The notes beneath the pieces were generated by a model that was not told the DNA's origin, searched no databases, and saw nothing but the letters and a program-made list of their open reading frames with translations. DNA of 5,337 nucleotides. Origin: Bacteroidota bacterium. Lineage in GTDB: Bacteria; Bacteroidota; Bacteroidia; Flavobacteriales; Schleiferiaceae. Position 1 is the stretch's first letter; each line of letters begins with the position of its first letter. The translations under genes were made by a program, and so were the position numbers. The stretch lies in the NCBI GenBank assembly GCA_005786915.1, contig SYCM01000132.1:1-5337 (forward strand), written 5' to 3'. Shown here one piece after another: positions 1-5,337 of the stretch.

Positions 1-696
1 CCCGCGGCGGTCGTTGAACTCGTGGCCTTGAACCGTGCCGAAATCAAGTACTCGACCGTTCAAAACTGGTACCCCGGCGACGCCGAGGGCAAGGGCGGCG
101 TGTACAATTTTGTCACCAAGCGCGGAATCTGCGAGGCGCACGCCAAGATCAGCTGGACTCAGGTCGAAACCGGCAGCGCCGTGACCTGGAAGTACCCGAG
201 CTGCATCCTAAAGGGCGACTACAGCGTGGGCGAATTCTACAGCGTGGCCGTGACCAACCACCGCCAGCAGGCCGACACCGGAACCAAAATGATTCACCTC
301 GGCCGCCACACCAAATCGACCATCATCAGCAAGGGCATTTCGGCGGGCCGCAGCCACAACTCCTACCGAGGGCTAGTGCGCATGGGTCCTCGTGCGGAAC
401 ACGCCCGCAACTTTAGCCAATGCGATTCGCTCCTGATGGGCGACCGCTGCGGCGCCCACACGTTTCCCTACATCGAAGTCAAGAATTCGACGGCCCGCAC
501 CGAACACGAGGCCACTACGAGCAAAATTGGCGAAGACCAAATTTTTTACTGCCAGCAGCGAGGACTCGATATGGAAGCCGCCATTGCGCTGATTATTAAC
601 GGATACGCCAAAGACGTGCTCAATCAACTCCCCATGGAGTTTGCCGTTGAGGCCCAAAAGCTCCTTGCCATCAGCCTCGAAGGCTCGGTCGGATAA
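1..696 (+). CDS. sufB: SufB, Fe-S cluster assembly scaffold subunit (C-terminal part, 5'-truncated by window edge)
   Basis: SufB is the core scaffold of the cytoplasmic SufBC2D complex, on which Fe-S clusters are built from sulfur delivered by a cysteine desulfurase. The frame is open from base 1 and gives 231 residues, about the C-terminal half of a protein usually near 480-495 residues; the true start is upstream. A GTG at 22 is in frame but internal, because family-typical sequence (VVELVALNRAEIKYSTVQNW) runs across it. Visible hallmarks are the beta-helix stretch with YNFVTKRGIC and SWTQVETGSAVTWKYPSC, then QCDSLLMGDRCG, then RTEHEATTSKI. The Cys codon at 421-423 aligns with E. coli Cys405, the sulfur acceptor. 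Glu-His-Glu at 502-510 aligns with E. coli Glu432-His433-Glu434; the 29-residue spacing from the Cys to the second Glu is the same as in E. coli. The C-terminal helices (about 560-690) are the known SufC-binding region. The gene is followed by sufC after 11 bases, as in an operon. The identification is very secure. Confidence 0.97.
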   Translation, partial: PAAVVELVALNRAEIKYSTVQNWYPGDAEGKGGVYNFVTKRGICEAHAKISWTQVETGSAVTWKYPSCILKGDYSVGEFYSVAVTNHRQQADTGTKMIHLGRHTKSTIISKGISAGRSHNSYRGLVRMGPRAEHARNFSQCDSLLMGDRCGAHTFPYIEVKNSTARTEHEATTSKIGEDQIFYCQQRGLDMEAAIALIINGYAKDVLNQLPMEFAVEAQKLLAISLEGSVG

Positions 697-707
697 CATC
701 AAGCATC

Positions 708-1457
708 ATGTTAGAAATCAAGAATTTACACGCGTCTATTGGCGATAAAGAAATTTTACGGGGCGTCAATTTGAGCGTCAAGCCGGGCGAGGTGCACGCT
801 ATCATGGGTCCCAACGGGTCGGGCAAGTCGACGCTGAGCAGCGTAATCGCAGGCCGAGAAGACTACGAAGTAACGAGCGGCGATATTCTGTGGGACGGAC
901 AGTCTATTCTCGAGTTGGCTCCCGAAGAGCGTGCACACTTAGGATTGTTCTTGAGTTTTCAGTATCCGGTCGAAATTCCAGGTGTGAGTGTTTCCAATTT
1001 TGTCAAAACCGCGCTCAACGCAGTTCGCGCGGCACGGGGCGAAGAGCCCCTGGACGCTTCGGCCATGCTCAAAAAAATGCGCGAGGCGCTTCAGCTGCTT
1101 GAAATGGACAAGGGCTTTTTAAGTCGTAGCCTCAACGAGGGCTTTTCAGGAGGTGAAAAGAAGCGCAACGAGATCTTTCAAATGGCAATGCTTGAACCGC
1201 GCCTCGCGATTTTGGACGAAACGGATTCCGGACTAGATATTGACGCGCTGCGCATTGTAGCCCAAGGAGTGAACGGCCTGCGCTCGCCTAAGGCAAGCTT
1301 TGTCATAATTACCCACTACCAAAGATTGCTGGACTACATTGTTCCTGACGTGGTGCACGTGCTCTACAAGGGCCGTATCGTAAAGTCCGGAGACAAAACC
1401 CTTGCTCAGGACCTCGAAGTGCGCGGATACGATTGGATCAAAAAGGAGGTGGAATGA
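708..1457 (+). CDS. sufC: SufC, ABC-type ATPase of the SufBC2D Fe-S assembly complex
   Basis: SufC is the soluble ATPase of the SufBC2D scaffold. One copy binds SufB and one binds SufD, and ATP-driven dimerisation opens the SufB-SufD interface for cluster assembly. The 249-residue product has the normal family length. Motifs in order are Walker A GPNGSGKST (34-42, Lys40), Q-loop Gln85 in SFQYP, signature FSGGEKKR (146-153), Walker B LAILDE (166-171, catalytic Glu171), D-loop SGLD (174-177) and H-loop His203 in ITHYQR. Lys40, Lys152, Glu171 and His203 fall at the same numbers as the functionally tested residues of E. coli SufC. Lys152 and Glu171 can form the salt bridge described for that protein, so the enzyme looks intact. 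The ATG at 708 is chosen because MLEIKNLHA is the standard N-terminus; no Shine-Dalgarno sequence precedes it, which is usual in Bacteroidota. The gene lies 11 bases after sufB, and its stop overlaps the sufD start. Third codon positions are more A/T-tolerant than in the neighbours, with five TTA leucine codons by manual count. Confidence 0.98.
   Translation: MLEIKNLHASIGDKEILRGVNLSVKPGEVHAIMGPNGSGKSTLSSVIAGREDYEVTSGDILWDGQSILELAPEERAHLGLFLSFQYPVEIPGVSVSNFVKTALNAVRAARGEEPLDASAMLKKMREALQLLEMDKGFLSRSLNEGFSGGEKKRNEIFQMAMLEPRLAILDETDSGLDIDALRIVAQGVNGLRSPKASFVIITHYQRLLDYIVPDVVHVLYKGRIVKSGDKTLAQDLEVRGYDWIKKEVE
1444..1450 (+). promoter_or_regulatory. Shine-Dalgarno sequence of sufD inside the sufC 3' end
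   Basis: AGGAGGT lies within the codons for the last residues of SufC (Lys-Lys-Glu-Val-Glu), just before the sufD ATG at 1454. The GGAGG core is four bases from the start codon, slightly closer than the usual optimum. It supports 1454 rather than an in-frame TTG at 1433 as the start of sufD. The stop of sufC and the start of sufD share ATGA, so translation of the two genes is probably coupled. The sufC and last-gene starts have no such sequence. Confidence 0.65.
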
Positions 1458-2773
1458 ACGACCGCCTCTCAGCCCAGTACTGGCTCCACGAGAAGGAACT
1501 GACTGCGTACTCGAGTGAGTCCGTACGCGACCGCCGCCGCAGCGCCATGGAGCGTTTTGAGGCCCTTGGGTTCCCGACCGTGCGCGACGAGGACTGGAAG
1601 TACAGTTCGCTCAAGCCCGTGCTCGCGCCGCACTACGGGCTTAGGCCGCCCTGCGCTCCGCTCGAAGACGAGCACCTTGAGTATAAGGACATTAAGCGTT
1701 TTTTGGTCAACGAGCTCGATTCGTATCGGGTCGTGTTTTTGAACGGGCGCTACTCGAGTTGGTTAAGCGACACGACCCATCGGGGCTTTGATGTGTGCAC
1801 CCTTTCGGCGGCTTGGAAGAAGTACCCCGAGACCATTGACCGCTACTTTGCCCAGCTCACCCAGCCCCTTGGACCGCTCGCGCAGCTCAATACGGCACTC
1901 GCCTGGGATGGACTTTACGTAGTCGTGCCCGACAATGTAGTAGTCGACCGCCCGATCCAGGTGCTTTCGTTTACCACCGGTCCCGAACCGCGCGCGACGC
2001 AAATACGCAACCTGGTCGTTTTGGGCGTCAACGCTCAAGCTGAAATCATCGAGCGCCACCAGTCCCTGACCGACCACCCCACGTGGACCAATGCAGTCGA
2101 CGAGGCCTACTTGTCGGCCGGCGCACAGCTCCGCTGGGTCAAGCTGCAGCACGACGCTCCCGAGGCATCGCTAACCCAGCACACCCGTATTCAGCAGGCG
2201 CGTGACAGCCGTTCCCAGGTGCACACGATCAGCACCGGGGGGCGGTTCATTCGCAACAACCTCGACTTTTTGCTCAACGAACCGGGAGCCGATGCCCGCA
2301 TGCTCGGACTCACTCTGGCCAAGGGCAAGCAGCTCGTCGACCACCACACGCTGGTGGACCACCGGGCACCACACTGCACGTCGCACGAAAACTACAAGGG
2401 CATCTACGACGACGGGGCCAAAGGCGTATTCAACGGCCGGATTTACGTGCACGAGGATGCTCAAAAGACCGACGCCTATCAGCAAAACGCCAACCTGGTG
2501 CTGCACGAGCGCGCCGAGGTGAACACCAAGCCCCAGCTCGAAATTTTTGCCGACGACGTGAAGTGCTCGCACGGCTGCACGGTGGGTCAACTCGACGAAG
2601 ACGCGCTCTTCTACCTCCGGGCCCGCGGCATCAAGGAGCCCGAGGCCCGCGCCCTACTCATGCTGGCCTTTGCCGAAGACGCCTTGGCGGGCATCGACCA
2701 CCCCTCGCTCAATGCCAAGCTGCACAAGCTCATTGCCGGCAAATTGGGGGTTGATTTGACCCTCGACTTGTAA
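1454..2773 (+). CDS. sufD: SufD, Fe-S cluster assembly scaffold subunit
   Basis: SufD is the SufB paralogue that completes the SufBC2D scaffold. It is needed for iron acquisition during cluster assembly and forms the cluster-building interface with SufB. The product is 439 residues, close to the 423 of E. coli SufD. The layout fits the family: a helical N-terminal part with GFPTVRDEDWKYSSLKP (39-55), a long beta-helix core from about 150 to 385, and a C-terminal helical SufC-binding end (about 390-435). Diagnostic sequence includes LVDHHTLVDHRAPHC (294-308), SHENYKGI (310-317), GVFNGRIYV (324-332) and VKCSHGCTVGQLDEDALFYL (369-388). Cys371 and His373 match E. coli Cys358 and His360, residues at the SufB-SufD interface. 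The ATG at 1454 is chosen because it overlaps the sufC stop as ATGA, is preceded by a strong Shine-Dalgarno sequence, and gives a normal N-terminus. No hairpin terminator follows the stop. Identification as SufD rather than a second SufB is secure from length, the CSHG motif and its place after sufC. Confidence 0.97.
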   Translation: MNDRLSAQYWLHEKELTAYSSESVRDRRRSAMERFEALGFPTVRDEDWKYSSLKPVLAPHYGLRPPCAPLEDEHLEYKDIKRFLVNELDSYRVVFLNGRYSSWLSDTTHRGFDVCTLSAAWKKYPETIDRYFAQLTQPLGPLAQLNTALAWDGLYVVVPDNVVVDRPIQVLSFTTGPEPRATQIRNLVVLGVNAQAEIIERHQSLTDHPTWTNAVDEAYLSAGAQLRWVKLQHDAPEASLTQHTRIQQARDSRSQVHTISTGGRFIRNNLDFLLNEPGADARMLGLTLAKGKQLVDHHTLVDHRAPHCTSHENYKGIYDDGAKGVFNGRIYVHEDAQKTDAYQQNANLVLHERAEVNTKPQLEIFADDVKCSHGCTVGQLDEDALFYLRARGIKEPEARALLMLAFAEDALAGIDHPSLNAKLHKLIAGKLGVDLTLDL

Positions 2774-2789
2774 GGATTCGGTATCTTCG
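2756..2789 (+). promoter_or_regulatory. Putative Bacteroidota-type promoter for the DUF2723 gene
   Basis: TATCTTCG at 2782-2789 matches the Bacteroidota -7 consensus TAnnTTTG at five of six specified bases. A TTG at 2756-2758, inside the end of sufD, could be the -33 element; the 23-base spacer is at the upper end of the range reported for these promoters. Transcription would begin near 2796, leaving a leader of about 20 bases before the ATG at 2815. The rest of the 41-base gap (2774-2814) shows no hairpin or T-run that would end the suf transcript, so read-through from sufD is also possible. This is a motif match only. Confidence 0.4.
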
Positions 2790-2814
2790 CTGCTCCGTCT
2801 CAACGACTGCAGCA

Positions 2815-5337
2815 ATGAACAACTACCGTTTCTGGAACAACGCCCTCGGCTGGACGACCTTCGTCGTCGCCCTCATTACCTACACCCTTACCCTGGAGCC
2901 CACCGTAAGTTTCTGGGATTGTGGTGAATACATCACAACCTCGGTCAAGCTTGAGGTCGGACACCCTCCGGGTGCCCCCGTGTTTCAGCTGGTGGCCAAC
3001 GTGCTGTCGCAGCTGGCCTTGGGCGACGTGACCCGCCAAGCATACTGGGTGAACTTCACGAGCGGCCTTTCGTCTGCCCTCGCCATTCCCTTTTTGTTTT
3101 GGACGATCACCATGCTGGCCAAAAAGCTGGTGCGCGGCGAGGAGTCGCTCGGCCAACACATCGCAGTACTGGGCTCAGGCCTTGTGGGCGCCCTGGCGTT
3201 TACGTGGTCGGACTCGTTTTGGTACAGCGCCGTTGAAGGCGAAGTGTACGCCATGTCGAGCTTCTTCACGGCGGTCGCCTTTTGGGCCGCGCTGAAGTGG
3301 GAAGCTGAGGCGGACCACGACCTTCGTGCGAACCGCTGGCTGCTGCTGGTGGCCTACCTGACGGGGCTGTCGGTGGGGGTTCACATTCTGGTGTTCCTGA
3401 CCATTCCGGCCGTCGTGATGATTTACTTCTACAAGAACTACCCCAAGGTTACCTGGAAGACCTGGGTGGTGGCCAACGCCGTGTCGGTCGTGGTGCTCGC
3501 CCTGGTTTTTGCCGTGATCATTCCCGTCATTTTGCGTTTGTTTGGCTTCTTTGAAATCACCGCCGTCAACAGCATCGGACTTCCCAAGAATTCGGGCTCT
3601 GTGCTGATGGTGCTGGCCTTAATCGCGGGCGTGTACTTCGGCATTCGCTGGGCGGTGAAGACCAACCGTCCGCTCGTGGAGCAAGGAATCCTGGCCGTCG
3701 TGATGCTGCTGATTGGCTATTCGAGCTTCGTCGTGCTGGCCATCCGCTCCAATGCCAACACGCCGATTGACGAAAACAACCCCGAAGACGCGATGTCGCT
3801 GCTGGCTTACTACAACCGCGAGCAGTACGGCGACTGGCCCGTGCTCTACGGGCAGAGCTTCAACAGCAAGCTCGACAGCCAAAAGCCCTATGCCGACGGC
3901 GCTCCGACCTACGTGTACAGCGAGGAGACGGGCCAGTACGAGGTGGTCAACGACGGCAAGGCGTCGAAGCCCAATTACGCCAAAGACGACGTCGGATTTT
4001 TTCCGCGCATGTGGTCCGACCAAGCCGACCACGTCGAGAACTACCAGCGCATTTTTGGTGCGAATCCGGACCAAAAAATCACCTTCTCGGAGCATTTTAA
4101 GTACTTCCTCGACTACCAGGTGGGGCAAATGTGGTTCCGCTACTTTATGTGGAACTTCGCTGGACGCCAGAACGACGACCAAAACCGCTACGAGCTGACC
4201 AACGGCAACTGGATGACGGGCATCGATTTCATCGACGAGGCGCGGCTGGGCCCGCAGTCGAACCTGCCCGACTCCATGAAGAACCAAGAGGGGCGCAACC
4301 TTTACTATGCGCTGCCGCTGATTCTTGGGTTGCTCGGACTTTGGTTCCAGTCGAAGCGCGACCAGCGCAATGCCTGGGTGATCACGCTGCTGTTTTTGTT
4401 CACTGGCCTGGCCATTGTGGTGTACACGAACCACAAGCCGTTTGAGCCGCGCGAGCGCGACTACGCCTTTGTCGGTTCGTTTTACGTCTTTGCGATTTGG
4501 GTCGGACTCGGCGTGGTGGCCCTGTACGAGCTGCTCGCCAAGTACCGCTCGACGGCGCTTGCGTTGGGCGTGACGGTGCTCACCCTCGGAATTCCCACCC
4601 TCATGGTGGCCGAGAACTGGGACGACCACGACCGCAGCAACCGCTTCACGGCGCGCGACATCGCTAAGATGTACCTCGACAGCTGCGAGCCCAACGCCAT
4701 CCTGTTCACCAACGGAGACAACGACACCTTCCCGCTGTGGTACGTGCAAGAGGTAGAAGGGTACCGCACCGACGTGCGAATCGTCAACCTGTCGCTGCTC
4801 AACACCGACTGGTACATCGACATGATGAAGCGCAAGTTCTACGACAGCGAGCCGGTTCCGTTCACGTTTAACAAAGAAGAATACGTGCAGGGAACCCGCG
4901 ACGTGCTGTACTTCCAAGACATGGGGCTGCAAGGCCGCTGGTATGCCAAAGACTTCTTGGAGTACGCGCGCCGCAGCGACGACGCGGTGATGTTCACCGC
5001 ATTTGCCGGAACCGACAGCCCCAAAAAGCTTCCGTTCTTCCCCATGAAGAACTTCCGGGTGCCCATCGACAAGGCGGCCGTGGCCAAGGCGGGGCTGCTT
5101 CGCGATTCCGCGGTACTGCCCGACTACATCGACTGGGATTGGGGCAGCAGCATCATTGCCAAGCGAGACCTGATGGTGATCGACCTAATTGCCCATAACG
5201 ACTGGAGCCGCCCCATTTACTTCTCGACGACGGTCGGAAGTTCGCCCAGCGCCTTCTTCTGGCTTCAGGACTACCTGCAGCTCGAAGGGGTGGTGTACCG
5301 CTTTACGCCCTATGCTACGCCGAGCGCGCCCAACGGA
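2815..5337 (+). CDS. DUF2723 / glycosyltransferase family 117 polytopic membrane protein (3'-truncated by window edge)
   Basis: This is a large inner-membrane protein of the DUF2723 family, which resembles GT-C-fold protein O-mannosyltransferases and is annotated in databases as glycosyltransferase family 117. The frame runs from the ATG at 2815 to the last base, 841 codons without a stop. Family members are often around 1,000 residues or more, so a C-terminal portion is missing. I count about 13-14 hydrophobic segments: roughly ten between residues 11 and 311, then four between 497 and 598. A polar region (312-496) separates them, and a soluble part follows from about 600. Family hallmarks are SFWDCGEYI (32-40) and LEVGHPPGAP (46-55) right after the first membrane segment, NREQYGDWPVLYGQ (334-347), EPRERDYAFVGSFYVFAIW (544-562) and NGDNDTFPLWYVQEVEGYRT (633-652). 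Asp35 and Glu38 sit in the first outside loop, where GT-C enzymes carry catalytic acidic residues; their role here is inferred. Donor and acceptor are unknown. The start fits the family N-terminus, although no Shine-Dalgarno sequence precedes it. The link to the suf genes is probably only positional. Confidence 0.9.
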   Translation, partial: MNNYRFWNNALGWTTFVVALITYTLTLEPTVSFWDCGEYITTSVKLEVGHPPGAPVFQLVANVLSQLALGDVTRQAYWVNFTSGLSSALAIPFLFWTITMLAKKLVRGEESLGQHIAVLGSGLVGALAFTWSDSFWYSAVEGEVYAMSSFFTAVAFWAALKWEAEADHDLRANRWLLLVAYLTGLSVGVHILVFLTIPAVVMIYFYKNYPKVTWKTWVVANAVSVVVLALVFAVIIPVILRLFGFFEITAVNSIGLPKNSGSVLMVLALIAGVYFGIRWAVKTNRPLVEQGILAVVMLLIGYSSFVVLAIRSNANTPIDENNPEDAMSLLAYYNREQYGDWPVLYGQSFNSKLDSQKPYADGAPTYVYSEETGQYEVVNDGKASKPNYAKDDVGFFPRMWSDQADHVENYQRIFGANPDQKITFSEHFKYFLDYQVGQMWFRYFMWNFAGRQNDDQNRYELTNGNWMTGIDFIDEARLGPQSNLPDSMKNQEGRNLYYALPLILGLLGLWFQSKRDQRNAWVITLLFLFTGLAIVVYTNHKPFEPRERDYAFVGSFYVFAIWVGLGVVALYELLAKYRSTALALGVTVLTLGIPTLMVAENWDDHDRSNRFTARDIAKMYLDSCEPNAILFTNGDNDTFPLWYVQEVEGYRTDVRIVNLSLLNTDWYIDMMKRKFYDSEPVPFTFNKEEYVQGTRDVLYFQDMGLQGRWYAKDFLEYARRSDDAVMFTAFAGTDSPKKLPFFPMKNFRVPIDKAAVAKAGLLRDSAVLPDYIDWDWGSSIIAKRDLMVIDLIAHNDWSRPIYFSTTVGSSPSAFFWLQDYLQLEGVVYRFTPYATPSAPNG

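Noticed and set aside
22..24. GTG as a possible start of a short, separate SufB-like protein.
   Set aside because: Conserved SufB sequence continues upstream in the same frame to base 1, so the codon is an internal valine.
890..1102. A 70-codon + strand open frame inside sufC in another frame.
   Set aside because: It overlaps sufC entirely, has no recognisable content and is explained by composition.
1148..1154. A second AGGAGGT, suggesting an internal start in sufC.
   Set aside because: It encodes the Ser-Gly-Gly-Glu ABC signature, and no start codon follows at a usable distance.
1433..1453. An upstream in-frame TTG that would add seven residues to SufD.
   Set aside because: It lies before the Shine-Dalgarno sequence and inside sufC; the ATG at 1454 has a better context and gives a normal SufD N-terminus.
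2341..2356. A short inverted repeat (CCAC...GTGG) within sufD that could be a hairpin.
   Set aside because: The stem is only four base pairs, it sits in the highly conserved Asp-His-His coding region, and the repetition comes from His and Val codons.
2171..2590. A - strand open frame of 139 codons opposite sufD.
   Set aside because: It is a compositional shadow of sufD: Val/His/Leu-rich, without motifs, and it overlaps the most conserved part of a confident gene.
3619..4932. A long open frame on the - strand (437 codons) opposite the DUF2723 gene.
   Set aside because: Its translation is dominated by Val, His, Arg and Leu with no recognisable domain, as expected when the opposite strand carries G/C-ending codons in a GC-rich gene. 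The + strand frame has clear family motifs throughout.

Overview
The window looks like a chromosomal segment from a member of the Bacteroidota with fairly GC-rich DNA (by eye clearly above half G+C, with mostly C or G at third codon positions). The phylum call rests on two things: the last gene is a DUF2723 membrane protein, a family typical of Bacteroidota, and the SufD and SufB sequences read like Bacteroidota versions. No genus can be named from what is visible.

Layout: all four genes are on the + strand and nearly gap-free. Bases 1-696 are the C-terminal half of sufB (its start lies upstream of the window). sufC (708-1457) follows after 11 bases. sufD (1454-2773) overlaps the end of sufC by four bases (ATGA). 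After a 41-base gap comes a large gene for a polytopic membrane protein of the DUF2723 / glycosyltransferase family 117 group. It starts at 2815 and stays open to the last base of the window (841 codons, no stop), so its C-terminus is missing.

How the genes work together: SufB, SufC and SufD form the SufBC2D scaffold that assembles Fe-S clusters in the cytoplasm. SufC supplies the ATPase, and SufB and SufD provide the paired beta-helix platform. All the key residues I can check are present: the SufB acceptor Cys and the Glu-His-Glu triplet, the SufC Walker A, Walker B, signature and H-loop, and the SufD Cys/His pair. The cysteine desulfurase and sulfur-transfer partners (sufS, sufE or sufU) are not in the window. 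The DUF2723 gene has no evident functional link to Fe-S assembly. It probably has its own promoter, whose -7 element lies in the gap after sufD.

I found no mobile element, CRISPR array, RNA gene, strong terminator or unusual repeat. The window is essentially a housekeeping locus. The least understood component is the DUF2723 protein. The other points of note are a strong Shine-Dalgarno sequence at sufD in a phylum that rarely uses them, and a more A/T-tolerant codon choice in sufC than in its neighbours.
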